Positions 23,030 to 35,686 of a stretch of 64,000 nucleotides of DNA are shown here, piece after piece. Numbering within the stretch: position 1 is the stretch's first letter; every line of letters begins with the position of its first letter. Source of the DNA: Cryptomeria japonica (lineage: Eukaryota > Streptophyta > Pinopsida > Cupressales > Cupressaceae); the NCBI RefSeq assembly GCF_030272615.1, contig NC_081414.1, positions 817,790,396 to 817,854,395 of the forward strand, in the 5' to 3' direction. The position numbers and the translations under genes are program-made. The notes beneath the pieces were generated by a model, which was given only the letters and a program-made list of their open reading frames with translations, ran no database searches and was not told where the DNA came from.

Positions 23030-26000
23030 CAAAAATTGTTTCATGGATAGAGACCAGTACTCAAGAAGGGAGGTCACCACTTCTTTCTCTATTTGCATCT
23101 GGGATACCTATTCTTCCATGGCATCAACTGTGCTCATCTCCTGCGTAACTGTTAGGGTATCTAGGTTCAGATAACACTTCTGAAGAATTTGTAGTCGTGG
23201 AAGTAAAACCAATTGTAGCTCCTACAAATCTCTAGACCGTGTACTGATCTCTTGCTCCACTTTGGCTGACTGGATCTGAAACTGGTGAATGGTTTGCCCA
23301 TAAGTTGCAAAGGAATCATAAGGTGGCTTAAATGTGCTCAAATAAGACTGTAAGTCCGTTTGAAGCTTTTGCTTCTGAGTTAGCACATCATCATAGAATA
23401 GATGGGGTTGACAGATTTTGCTTAGCAATAGATTTCCCTCATCCAAAGCGTCCCTTATATCCTTTTGGTCTTTCAGAAGTTTAGACCGAAGTTCATTCAA
23501 CTTTTTCACCAGTGCAATGTTAAGAGCCTTTTGATGCTCTTTCTTGACATTTGCCTCAGCTGCTTCTTCCAGGCTCTGTGCCTAATCATCCACTATAGTA
23601 CATAGTAGTTTGAGCTATGCTAGTGATGATTTAGTGTTAGGAAGATTGGTACTGGGGATCAAACCGGTAAGGGTATCTACAACCGCTTGAATTATGTCTT
23701 GCTCCTTTTTCCTTCAAATGACAAGGCGCTCTTGAGAAACCTTGATGCTCTACATAAGCTTTGACTCACTTGCAGACTGGAGATCGATAGGACTAGAGAT
23801 ATCAGCCGGTTTGGCTTGACTTCCAGTTGCCTTCGGAGTCTCCATCTGTGTGCTCTTCATTGCTTTCATTGCCTTGTCTACTTCTTCCTTCTTCCTTTTC
23901 TCTACTTCCTTCTTCTATTCTTGTTCCTTGTCTTCCTCTTCTTTCTTTTTCCTCTCTGCTTCCTTCCTCTTCTCCTCTTCTTTCTCTTCCTCTTCCTTCT
24001 TCTTCTTTTCTTCTTCCTTCTACTTTTCCTTTTCTTTATCCTCCTCTTCCTTATTCTTCTTTTCCTCTTCCTTCTTCTTTTCCTCTTCCTTCTTCTTTTC
24101 TTCCTCTTCCTTCTTCTCTTCCTATTCCTTAGCCGCTACCTGTCTGTCCTCGGATTTCTCACTGCCCTATTCGGCCTATTGCCCCTATTCTGTTCCCTTA
24201 GAAGGTATGTCTTGAGTGACATCTTCTATGTCTAGGGCATCGATATCAATAGTGTTGATTGGTTCTTCAACTAGGTTTCCTTCTTCATCAAAAACTTCAT
24301 CCGATTTGGATATGACCGGTTCTTTTTTCGCTTGCAGGTTGGCCATACTTGCTTTGTGAGCTTGAATAGCATGATTCATATGCTGATGAGTGTCTTTTTC
24401 AACATCATCAATTCTTCCCTCTAACAGCCAGTGTCTTCTTCTCCTTGTGAACAAGAGTCCTTTATTTTGGTCCAAAACATCAAATAATTCTGAGTTTGAG
24501 AGGTCAAGAAAGTACTATGCAAAGACTTTCTCCCTAATCTCCTGTTCTTTTTCTATGGAAATGCGCCATTTATTATCTAATGCTTTATATAATGAATCTG
24601 ATGTCTGAGATTTAATCTCTAATGGCGACCGATCATTTTTACACAAATAAATAATGATCTCCTACAGTACTTCATCTTTCTTCTCACCATTAAAATCATC
24701 ATAATAATCTATCAAATCATGAAGTAATTTTCTCCTAATGTTCTTTACTGTCCTTTGATAATGTGTCAAAGGTTTATATGAGGAGATATCTATATTTATC
24801 GGTGCAGATGCTGTCTAGCCTTCTTTGGCTTTTCATCAGACTCAGTCTCTTCAAAGTCCAGTTCATTTGACTTAGTCTTTCTTTTTCTTTCAAAGACTTT
24901 TTCCAGTGCCACTTCCAGTTTCTTCTTTGTAGGTGACCGCTTGGTCACTTTTGGAGTTGTAGTAGTAGCTGGTGCCGATGCTGCAGGCACTGCCTTGGCT
25001 TTCTTTGTTGCCGGTTCTTTTCCTTTCTTAGCAGAGGGTTCCTTAGCCGGTGCAATCCTCTCCAAATAGGTTTTAGTCCTCTTAGCCTTAGGATCAAGAG
25101 GCAAGGCAATAAGGGTTGAGGCATACCCTTCCAGCATATCATACATCACCTCATATCCCATTGGCTCCACTGCTTCCATTCTAGGTTCAACAGCCTCCAT
25201 TAGGCATTTGTCCACCTAGATGGTGAAATAGCTATCATCTTCATATTTCTTAACAATATCATCTAAGATCCTCATCCTTTGGCTCATTTTTTGTCTGAAC
25301 TCATCAAAATATTTGTTCAGCACATCAGGGTAACTGGTTCCGATAGCTTGAATGCTTTCCTTGATCTGCTTGGTTACCGGTTGGTCAGGATACCACTAGA
25401 CATCTCCTACTCCAGGAAAGTAGCCTTGAAAATAGAAGAACAACCTGATCAATAGTTGTCTGAACTTGAATCTCAATGCATTATCATGTTTAATTGACTT
25501 CAGATTAGATAGGAGTTGCCTCTGCATACTGGTCCATAGGTCAAATGATGCATCCTCTTTAATCATCTGGTAAGCAACATTTACTGCTGCTGTAGATACA
25601 GAATTAATCTTGCTGGTTGAGAATGTTCTGTAACCTATCACCATGCAGGCATACTTCACCAGATTATCCTTGATAGGATTAACTATCATACCTCATGAGT
25701 TTCTTGTTGAACTGGTGAGCTTGGCCATTTCCTTTTTGCTTACCATTCTTAGGGCTGGCACTTCCCTTGTGTTGTAGAAACCGGTGACTACATAGATTGC
25801 CTATGGCATGATATCATGCGTCCTCTCTAGGTACATCTTGTCACCATGGACTCTGCTCAAAATGATCCTAATATGATCCTTCGTAAAGGCTTCCAAAAAG
25901 TATACTACATTGTGGAGTTTCTTCTTTTCTAAGATACTGTATTCTAGTTTGATTTTCTTGTCCTTGCCGCAAAATAAACCTAGCTGGGTGTGAATAGCTA

Positions 26001-26163
26001 AAGACCCTAGGTCTTCTATTTTGCAATCAATATAGTTTGAAATTCCCTCTTGTACTATTACTCCAGCTAGAGCTTGTGGTAAGGCATTATATTTGGACTT
26101 CCTTTAAATGAAACTTTTCGACCCAATGGATGTACTAGAATTGGTATGAGATGCAGAAGCCAT
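23030..26163 (-). pseudogene. ORF B: large unrecognised retroelement protein
   Basis: One minus-strand frame can be followed from MASASHTN (26163) to about 23030, interrupted by scattered single stops and small shifts. The N-terminal about 350 residues look globular (GLFCGKDKKIKLEYS, MIVNPIKDNLVKYACMVIGY, FFYFQGYFPGVGDV, then SYPDVLNKYFDEFRQKM). A basic linker follows (KKLEVALEKVFERKRK, near 24900), then about 90 residues made almost only of Lys and Glu (24130-23870, a probable single alpha-helix), and a coiled-coil C-terminus (KLNELRSKLLKDQKDIRDAL). No catalytic motif or membrane segment is evident. It lies between the Gag-like ORF and the 3' LTR, where some Sirevirus-type Copias carry an extra ORF. 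I do not recognise the protein. Confidence 0.65.
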
Positions 26164-26611
26164 TGTAGAGTATTTCAAGAACACGAAAAATACCTTTAAA
26201 ATGTGAATTTAGGGCTTCCTAATTCTCCTTCACTCCACACTTCGTCGGTTTCCAAATCACCACTTTGTGTTCTCCACTTGACCATTTGCAAACTGAATTT
26301 GAATCACCATCAAGATTATTCAATTTCTTGAAATCTTAGCTCAAATCGCCTTTTCTTCACTTTGCACTTTGAAAAACTTCTCTTCGCTTGAAAATAGATA
26401 GTGAGAAATGATTTGAAAAATGCTTTTATACATGTCTCTCACCTACCGCCATTAATGCTCCTCTATTAGGGCATAAACCCTAATTTGCCTTTTTACCATT
26501 TCCGATCTTCTGCCAAGCAACAAGTATTGCATACCGGTTAAGGTCTTTTACCGATGTAAACCGGGGGTTCGAAAACATTTCACCATCAGCTCCCCCTAAG
26601 CCTTTTGAAGC

Positions 26612-27886
26612 TTAGTTTGCCAGTTCTGATATTTCCACACTAGGTGCAGAAATCAGTTCCTCTTCCAACATTGTTGGTTTCTTCCTCCAGGTTTTGTTCA
26701 TGTCCATTTGAACTGTTTCAACATCAATTTCTCCTTCCTAAGTGATCGGTATATCATCAAATATACTCTTTCTGCTTCTGCAAAATCTTGCAATGTGACC
26801 CGGTTTGTTGCAGTGATAGCAAACCAATCCAAGTTCTCTCCAAGGTCCATTGTTCATGTTTTCATTCTTCCTTCTGCATGTTGCAGCAGTGTGACCATGA
26901 CCATGATAGATCATACAATTTTCTCTCCATCTAGTTGCCACTTGATGGCCATTGCTTCTCGACTGATGATTGAAGACATTAAACCAGTTGTGGTTCTAGT
27001 TCACAAAAGGTTCAGGACCAGTTCCTTGGGTCCTTTGAGGATATCTTCCAGTGTTATCCATCACAGACCTGCATTCAAATTCTCTATGCCCAAACTTGTT
27101 GCATGGATAAAAATGACCATTGAACTTATTGGATCTAGGTACATTGTTAATAAAGTAAGGAAAATTATTGTAGGCTTTGCTCCTACATACATTGGCAGTG
27201 TGTCCTTCTTTAAGATAGTTAAAGCAAACAAGTTTGAATTTTTGCTTACCTTTTCCTTTGAGTGTTGGTTTCTTCTTTGATGCTTTAGTATTTGTTCATG
27301 AGGATTCTCCTTCCTCATGTCCAAAGAAACCAAGTCCATTGGTATTCTTTACTGGCCTAGATGACTCAAGCTTTTGCTCTAGCTTAACAGTACTTTTGCT
27401 AAACTTAGCAAGTATTTCCTTTGACTCAGAGAGTTCTTTGGAAATAGCAGTATTTGTCTCTATTAGGCTTGCATTTTCAGAGATGGCTATGTTCAGTTCA
27501 TCTTGTACTCCTTCTTTTTCCATTCTGCTCTCATGAAGGCGAGCAGTCAGTGCACTAATTTCTTGTTTCAACTTGGAGATCTCATGATCTCTGTCCTTCA
27601 CTAGATCTTCAGCTTTCCTCCTATTCTCAAGCTCTTGACTAAACTAGATAGTCAGTCCTTCCAACTCCTTTCTCAGGTTGGAGTTTGATTCATTTAACTT
27701 ATTTACTTCTACTATCATGGCTTCCATATCAGCTTCATCTGTAGAACTATTTTCAGATAGCTCCATCAGCTTTTCTGCATGTTCTCTCCTTTTTGCTTGA
27801 CATGCCTATTTGACCATAAGATCATCATAGGCTTGCTCAAACCGAGTAAGCCGTTGAGTAAGTTCCCTCAAGGTGTATTCCCCCAT
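26612..27886 (-). pseudogene. ORF A: Gag-like coiled coil with four zinc knuckles
   Basis: The frame starts at MGEYTLRELTQRLTRFEQAY (27886), about 40 bp inside the primer-binding site, and runs to a TAA at 26612. A long coiled coil (KDRDHEISKLKQEISALTA, 27601-27350) is followed by four spaced CCHC-type units: CFNYLKEGHTANVC (near 27215), FYPCNKFGHREFEC (near 27090), CMIYHGHGHTAATC (near 26900) and CYHCNKPGHIARFC (near 26805). Only the last keeps all zinc ligands; in each of the others a Cys is replaced by Tyr or Phe. A TAG (was probably CAG) follows PIT near 26740. Zinc knuckles bind RNA in Gag. The usual N-terminal Copia Gag domain is missing, so packaging may depend on a partner's Gag. Confidence 0.75.
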
Positions 27887-27936
27887 ATCTCTTTCCAAGT
27901 GGTTAAACTTATAGAAAGGTAGGCTCTGATACCAAT

Positions 27937-29112
27937 TGATGAATACTAAGAGGGGGGGGTGAATTAGTATGCCAAAAATCTTTGTACTTAAACACTTAAA
28001 TAGTCTGAAGATGAACTAGTAAAACAGTTTAACAAACAGATTGGTTATCACACATGCAAACCAAAAGGCAAATAAAGCATTCACCCACAAAAGCAATACA
28101 ACCATAACACAAGATATTTGACGTGGAAACCCAAATGGGAAAAACCACAGTGAGATGGAACTCACAAGTCACTATCTACATAATAGAAACCAGACCAGTT
28201 AAGGTCAGACCAGTTAAGGTCTTACAATGTTCTTCACCAGAACAGATCCTATTAGGAATCTCAATCTTTGTTAGGAGATAAGTTCGATTAAAGACTACCT
28301 TCCTAGAGGATTTTAGATTCATAGAGGTGAACCACCTTGTTAGAGGATTTTACAAAGGCTTTTGGGCCTACCCAGTTAAGGGCTACAGACTTGCCAAAGA
28401 TGTGAGTAATCAACAAGTGTTGGGTCTATCTAATAGCACAAACTACTTAGTTAGATCTAGTATTGCTCACAGTTAATGTATTCCAGCATTACTTCAGTCT
28501 TCTCTATCTCTCTCTCAGTCACAACTTGATCTTCTCAAATAAGATCACTCTTACAACAACTCAACAACCACCTTAAACCCTAGCATGACACTAACCCTTT
28601 CAGCAACAACCTAAAAACCTAGACATGATGTCCTTTTAAAGGAATCTGATTTCATGTCGGTCCAATAGGATTACATTACAATTTCCTAGGTTCAATGAAT
28701 CTAGACATACTTAGTAACACGACACAAAAAGCACCGTCAGTGTGTCGACACCGTCAAACAATCAGTGGATTGGTAACTCATCACAAAATGTCAGTTGGTA
28801 AATCATCACAGAGTATTACCAGTTCATACAAAATATCAGTTGCCGATTTGACAAAAATGAAGACTGGTAAGAATGTGTTGTGCCGCTTTGCTCCCTTGTA
28901 TCGCTTGAGATCTACGAACCACTTGGGGTCGACATGCCGCTTCAGACCGGGAAACACATTCTACAAAATCACCAATAGTCTAAAGACTAGAATACAACAT
29001 ACTGGTTGGAACAGATACCGGTTGAGCTCTAGCTCATATATATAAAGGGGATCTCAATGCAAGTGTGTGTCCATCAATGACAATCACAACATAAACATAA
29101 AAAATTCCAACA
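27937..29112 (-). repeat. 5' LTR of the non-autonomous element
   Basis: Matches 21528-22659 apart from substitutions, a 15-bp tandem duplication at about 28190-28220 (accagttaaggtcag twice) and an extra block near 28785-28810. The complement of the primer-binding site lies at 27922-27934, just to its left. Confidence 0.93.
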
Positions 29113-29117
29113 AACCC

Positions 29118-32100
29118 TTTATCCTTTCCATGTGCATTTCCTTTGGTTTTTAGTCCCATTTTTTCTTTATTTTATTCAAAACAAAATTTATAGATGCCTC
29201 TACTTGTTTCACCATTCATTAATTGTTTGGGATTTTCATTCCATTCACCAAGGTTGGCATCTATTCTAAGACTTTGTGTCATGGACAAGCTAAATGATTT
29301 GACTCTAGTTTCTCTCCAATCTAGTCACCTAGTAACATGTGAAATCTATCTCTTCCTAATTATTATTCTCTCCATCTTGTTAATGACCATTTCATTAATG
29401 AATCCTTCCTCATAATTTTGGACAAGTTAGACAATGTTAGCTCAAGGAATCTTTTCAATCCTCTTTCAAGATTCTTTCCCAAGTAATAATCTTGCATATT
29501 GGAAAATAAGTTATGCTTTATTTTTCCAAGCTACTCTTCCTTATAATGTTTATATTTACTCTAAAGCGCTCATTGTGACTCATGTTTACTACTCTTCCTA
29601 TTAGTCTCATTCCAATATCTCCTACAAAAATATGGAATGATTACATTTATATTTTATTTGTGTCTCCTAAATATCCACAAAATTTGGAACAATAATACAA
29701 TTTTTTAATATTTAATTGTAAAAGAAAGCATTAAAATGGAACTAAACACTCTAAATAAATTAATCAAGGTTAAAGGGATAAACTAGGATCAATTAATGAA
29801 GGCAAGATCTGTTATCTCAAAATTAATAGATTCATGCAAGAAAAGAAATATTAAATCTAGAGATAAAATTCTTGAAAAATTTAGCTAGCTAAAAGTGAAA
29901 GAATGTTGTCAAGCTCTCATTTTTGTATAGACTAGAAGAATGCTGGCAAAGGTTATAGAGGGTAAAGGCTACTGGCCATTGTAGGGTCTGACTTTATACC
30001 CACCAATCAGATTTCATTGAAATTTTGTAAATCCATTTCAACAAACATTGTTTGTGCATATCCTGCATTCATAACATTTCATTAGACCACATTTCTTTGA
30101 GGCATTTGACCAAATAGTTCATTTCTTAATTATAAAATCAATTCAATTCCAAGTGAACAGGCAATGAAGCATTCATCAAGAATTGAGGGAGAAATCACTA
30201 TTGAAATTACCCCTATCTCATATAACCCTATGTTGGCTAGGCCCCACAATAATCAGAAGATCCTAATTACTACTGTCCTAAACCTTGCATTGATTGTCAC
30301 AATTTCATAGTGAGTTGAGTTAATTAGTCCATTAGTGAGATTGGGAAAGAGTTTGGTATTGAGTTAGGTGTTGGTGGAAGGTTTAAGGAGGTACACTATC
30401 ATCATAATTAATGTTAGAGAGTGTTGTGTGAAGAAGAATGGTCACGAAAGGAGTGACTATCCTAAGTGCTTGAGACTGTCACAAAAAGTGAGTGTTGCAA
30501 TAGTGAATCTTCCTTTGGCCTTTGTGTATTTGGGAGGGTAAAGACCCATGGTGGTATATTTTGAGTGGTTGGGAGGGTAAAGACCCACATATCAACTATC
30601 TACTTTGACATCCTAGGATGGTGTCCACCTACTCTAAAACCTTCTGGGCACTCTCTGTCTAATACTAACATATAAATAACATGTGCCTCTCATATAACCC
30701 TATGTTGGCTAGGCCCCACCATAATTAGAAGATCCTAATTACTAAAAACACGAGATTCTCCCCTAAAAGGTTGTTGATTCATAGAAGGCCTAGCTTGATA
30801 GCCCTATAGTCTCTCATACCTAAAATGAGAGACTTTTCCATAGCTGGTTACAAACTTCTCCCATGCCTCTTGTGTCCTCCCATGTACCTCTTGTTCCATA
30901 AGAGACTTTGCCATAGCAACCCTAAAGTCATTTGGATTGGCCATGTGTAGGAAAACTGAAATATTGGGCTTTCCATCCATAATGAAATAACTGACAAGTA
31001 ACTTGTCTTGAATGTAATATACAAACTACAAGAACTCCAAAAACTAACTCTCATGTTGAGCCACTATGAAACCTTATTATGTAAATTGTGAAACTCATCT
31101 ATGCATCTCTGTCAAAAACATTTTGAAATAGAACACACTTTGAAGCACTCCAAAATGGTATCTGGAGAGGGTTTCCAATGTGAGTTGGTGCATTTTATCC
31201 TCCCAGTACCACAAGGTGGAATCAAGTCCTCTCAAAAATTGCATTGAAAATTATGCATTTAAGTTGCTCACATATAGATGCAACCCAAAGCATAAGTCCA
31301 AGCTAAGTAACCAAGACTTAACCTCAACCCCATTTGTGGATCTTAAAAATGTAGAGGATTGGAGATGAAGCAACTCTCGAATATGATCCTTTGGCTCATG
31401 ATATGTGCTTGCTATAGTCTATACCTCTTGTATTTATGCATGATGAGGCTAGGTAATGTGTATTCATCAATATTTTATCTCCTCTATGTGTATTTCCCAA
31501 ATTCAAGGTGAACTCCTAATAAGCTCCCAAGATGCAAGTATATGCTCCTCTACTACAAGTGGATCCTCATGGCTTGTAAGATTTGAGGTCCCCATTCACT
31601 TTCCTACCTTCCAAACCCCTAACATATCCTAACTTACTCTTTCACCATTACATCCTTCATCACTTACCTCCCTATCTTACCTCCCTATCTTATCATCTTT
31701 CACCATTTTATACCACCTTCCTAATAGTACACTTATGCTCCCTTCCAAAACACCGGCAAAAAATAGCACTCGATCACTACACAGTGCTCTCATGGTTCTG
31801 TAGTAGGGATATCACCTTAATTTGTACATATTCACCTCAATTTGAGTAGTAGCAGATATCGGAGCATAGAGCAGTGAAGGACAACTATAGTAGTATTTTC
31901 CCACAGGATCACGAGATGGATCTATCACCGAGGCTGATTTCTTTGTTGCCTTTGTCAGATGAAGGGAAGCAGTGAGGAACAACTAACACCTCTCCTTGCA
32001 AGGGTTCCCCATTCCAGATGGGGGCTCACCTTCACTGCTTTAGATTCTGGGATAACCTTTATTCAATGTGTGGTGTAGGTTAGGGTCATTGATTTTGGTC

Positions 32101-32669
32101 ACTTCACCAATCATGTCTGCGAGAAAAATGATCAATTGATCTATGGTTTATTAGCTAAATGGACGTTGGTCACTTCTACTGTCATGTCTGTGAGAAAAAT
32201 GATAATTGGAGAGAGGGGTTATGTCGGGGCCCCTACTATTGTATGCCCCTACTATTCTATGGTGGAATAAGATCTATTCCATCTAATTTTTTTCTCGTTG
32301 GAGGATCAATCCACAATTGTTACGCTCCATCCCGGGGAAGAGGGATTGAAGTGAGGAATCCATCGCAGGGAAGAGGGATTGAAGCCAGTCCAAAGGATGA
32401 AGGTAGTTCACCCCCGGTTGAGGAAGTTAGGTTCTCGACAATTCATTTGAAGGGAGGGAGGCTCTTAGGGAACCCCACTTAATTCTATTTTGTTACCCCA
32501 CTGGATTGTTCTCCCTCATTATCAAAACATGCCCTTATTACATTAAATAATGCCAAGACTTGAAAATTCCTAACAAAACACAAAAACAAAAACACAACAA
32601 AATTCCTACAATGAAACTGGAAAGTTTCCCATTGCCTGGTATCCTAGTATAGCTATTCTTGCAGCACCA
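29118..32669. other. no gene recognised; several small duplications
   Basis: This is the continuation of the block interrupted at 21522. A 57-bp direct repeat (tctcatataaccctatgttg...) is at 30216-30272 and 30688-30744. The DRM-associated tail recurs at 30123-30195. Short duplications occur at 32093-32208 (ggtcact...catgtctg) and 32335-32395 (gggaagagggattgaag). No reading frame gave a recognisable protein. Confidence 0.5.
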
Positions 32670-33000
32670 CTTCATTCCACGACTGGTTCCCTATAGAGGC
32701 AGGAGGAAGTAATGGCAGAGGTCGATGGGACGAAGACATGGGATTTATGAAATGACTTGGTCTTTTCTTTTTTTTTGAAGTAATGCACGCGGTCGTCAAA
32801 ATTTTGATGAACGCGGGCACTTTTTCTAAAAAAACCAAAATTTCATTGCCAATTCCTTCTCCGTCGAAACCAAATGTTGCTTCCTCGTCGGAATTATGAC
32901 GAAATCGGGCATTTTTTCAAAAAAAAATCAAATTTGATCACAATATACCTTCTCCATCGGAAACCTCCATTAGAATTTTAAGCCAAATGTATTAGTGCCA
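32670..33000 (-). repeat. dispersed repeat, inverted partner of 59585-59900
   Basis: The reverse complement matches 59585-59900 over about 310 bp, including gaaggtatattgtgatcaaa, ttccgacg and aagaccaagtcatttcataa. The unit is itself a dimer of two related halves, each with a T-run followed by gaaaaa(a/g)tgccc and a gac-containing box. It is non-coding; its class is unknown. Confidence 0.75.
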
Positions 33001-34209
33001 CATCATTCTCCATCCTCCGTCTGTATGAAACCGGTGATTGCCATTTTACATTGACCTCCTACCACCGATGTTGATTTTTCCTTGACATCCCCCGCTTTCG
33101 ACCCTCCCACCAGACCACCGGCATCCACCTGTCATCTCCTGTAGGCTTCCTTGTTAGTCATCGTCGACTACCCGTGGCCTCACACCCACTCACCAGAATC
33201 TCCCATTGTCGGCCATCCTCTTGTCAACCTTCTCACCACTCGGTGACCGCTGCATCCTCCGACCATCGTCCAATGGCTTCGGCGACCGTCCAGCAACCAC
33301 CCGTGGTCCGCTCCAGCACTCGTTTTTCCTTCCCCAATGGCACTACCATCCGTTGCACCAGAACTTCCCTGGTAGCATCCTCGGGGGGCCCTCCAACCTA
33401 CACAAAGCCACATGGTGGGACATTACTTGCCACATCAGCTTGACACCGTACTGCCAAGTCATTTTTTCTACCAATCAGATTTTGATACATCAGCAGTCTG
33501 TATCCTACGGATGCACAATCAGCAGGGGAGGTGAAGTTTTTGTGACGACCATCAAATTTAATGAAATTTTTTGCTGATGTCATCATTTTTTCAAAAATTT
33601 ATCAGCCCCCTCTCGTTGAGCTTTTCAATTTTGCAATTCAACTTTGGAAGGCCATATCTTGCTCATTTTTGCTCCTTTTTGGGTGCAATGTTTTTTGAAA
33701 TGGGATAATTTTTTGTGTACTTTCTCATGGTGGAATTATTTTTTGATTTTGATGAACATATTTTTCATAAATCTTATTTTTTGGTGACTGTACTTGTCCA
33801 ATCCTCAAATCTACAATTTTTGAGACTCTGTTTGGGCTCATACGAACTCCTTTTTAGGTGCCATTTTTTTTTAAAGTACATAATTTTTCCTCTACTTTCA
33901 TAATATGCTATCAGTTTGTAGCGATTGTGGGTAAAAATTGTACTTTTATCATATGGTCTTTTTTGGACGATTTGGCACTTATATTGCATAGATCTATCTT
34001 TTTGGTATTTTGCATTATTGTTCTTAGCCTATTGGGGCAGTTGTAAAACAAAATTAGAAGTCCACCTTTCCATTGTTTGCAAGTGGCCTATTATACACGC
34101 ATGACATATAAAGTGCCAAAATCATCATTTGTGGGGGGGGGGGGTACTTTGATTGAGTGAATTTGGGGGGGTCTCTCTTGTGCTCTTGTGTTCTTTCCTT
34201 TTTTTTGCT
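33001..34209. other. end of inserted block, then Copia-2 leader; no gene
   Basis: 33000-33450 is noticeably GC-richer than its surroundings and has overlapping open frames on both strands, none recognisable. After about 33590 the text is T-rich leader of Copia-2, ending with a 13-G run at 34133-34145 just before gag. Confidence 0.45.
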
Positions 34210-35686
34210 ATGGGTTCTCCTAAGTTTCCTCTCTTAACTCCTCATAATTATGCTACTTGGAAAATTGATGCATGGAGTAAACTTGTGGAAAAAGGACTAA
34301 CTCATTACATTGATGGAACTATTGTTGCTCCCGCTGATCCTATTGCTCACTTGGATTGGCTCACTAAAAATATCATGGCAATTGGTACCTTAAGAAAGTA
34401 TGTATCAAAGGATCTCATTTTTCATATTGAGAAATGTACCTTAATTAAGGATGCTTGGCAAAAGTTTTAATACTTGTATGGTCAAGTTGATGAAATTAGG
34501 GGATATTAAATTGATAGTGATCTCACCATGTTAGATCCCAAGAAATTTGATAATATACATGATTATGTCACTAAGGAAAAAGAGTTTAGGGCACAACTCA
34601 AAGATTGTGGCATTGATAAGAAGGATACTCAATTAAACTTCAATTTGATGGGAAAGTTTCCACAAGAATATGCAACATTTGTTTATAATTTCTAAACCCA
34701 TAGGATGACAATGGGTTCAAGATACACAATGCCTACATTTGATTCTTTCACTGAAATGTTGATGATGGAACAAACTAAGTTGATAAGCATGGGCATTCTT
34801 AAGACTTCTAAGTCTCAAGCATTAGTGGCTAATCAAGGGAACAAAGGAAATAAAGGATAGGACAACTCAAACAAGAAGAAATGGCAATCAAAGCCTAAGG
34901 ACAAAGCACCACCTTCTCCACAACAAGGAGATTCATCCTCTTCCAAGAAGGACAATTCACCAAAAAGGGAGAGACCTACTTGTTCCTATTGTAAAATGAT
35001 TGGTCATGAGGAGTGACGTTGCCACTCTAAGAAGATTGATGAGCTCTCACATATCCTCAAAAAGCACAACATTTATTTGCCTAATTCCTACAAGAAGGAT
35101 GATTCATCAACTTCCACTTCCTCTCATTCAAAAGGGAAAGGGAAAGCATTCATGGTTTCTACAAGTGGGAAGACTCACTCTTTTTGGACAAGAAAAGGAA
35201 AATCTCTTTGTCCTACTACAAGTCATTATTCAGGGAGATGGCTTCTAGATTCAGGGGCTCCTCATCATATGGCATCTTCGTAGTCTATGTTTTCTACATT
35301 TGAGCCTTGCACCATGCCGCATATTTTTATGGGCAATCATACATACATGGATGTGATTGGGAAAGGATCTATTTCCATTGGGGATAACTCCTTCAATGAT
35401 GTGTTATGTGTACCCCATTTGACAAACAATCTCAATTCCATCTATCAAATCACACATGGGGCAACTAAGTGAATTGTGGAGTTCACACCTGAGTTAGTTT
35501 TCATTAGAGACTTGAAGACTAGAGCTATCATTACAACTGGGGTGGTTGATCATGCATCTCGGTTATATTCCTTTTCAAACTTTGTTGATGAGGATGATTT
35601 CACATATGATGATGATGACACTTCTTGTGGTGATTCATATTTTGAGGAGAACTTTGGGTACTTGAACTTGGGGGATTCTCACATGT
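34210..35686 (+). pseudogene. Copia-2 gag and protease (decayed)
   Basis: The ATG at 34210 opens MGSPKFPLLTPHNYATWKID, the start of a Copia Gag (UBN2-like) domain. It is followed by HYIDGTIV, LDPKKFDNIHDYV and TMPTFDSFTEML across several stops. A zinc knuckle CSYCKMIGHEE*RC (34984-35025) has a TGA inside it. The protease shows GRWLLDSGAPHHMA (35236), the D-S-G active site of retroviral-type aspartic proteases, then GKGSISI and the retropepsin tail VPHLTNNL. A TAG follows HHMASS at 35281 and a TGA occurs at 35470. No integrase follows, unlike in complete Copias. The 34210 start is chosen because gag similarity begins exactly there. Confidence 0.85.

Larger units (their letters stand above)
21528..29112 (-). 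mobile_element. non-autonomous LTR retrotransposon with two large non-pol ORFs
   Basis: The 3' LTR is 21528-22659 (1132 bp) and the 5' LTR 27937-29112 (1176 bp). The perfect target-site duplication aaccc lies at 21523-21527 and 29113-29117. The complement of the tRNA-iMet primer-binding site, ggctctgatacca, is at 27922-27934, and a polypurine tract AAAGGGGGAGAT precedes the 3' LTR. Between them lie ORF A (coiled coil plus zinc knuckles) and ORF B (about 1040 codons, unrecognised). There is no protease, integrase, RT or RNase H. The LTR layout and PPT match Copia-1 and the element at 62562, suggesting mobilisation in trans by that Copia group. Confidence 0.92.

Noticed and set aside
23816..24235. 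Leucine- or serine-rich plus-strand ORFs
   Set aside because: These are antisense shadows of the Lys/Glu-rich tract of ORF B on the minus strand.
33174..33577. Overlapping ORFs in a GC-richer patch
   Set aside because: Open on both strands because of composition; no domain or repeat supports a protein.
15000..33600. Helitron or Mutator ends around the gene-fragment block
   Set aside because: I found no convincing 5' TC / 3' CTRR ends with hairpin, and no matching long terminal inverted repeats; kept only as a hypothesis.
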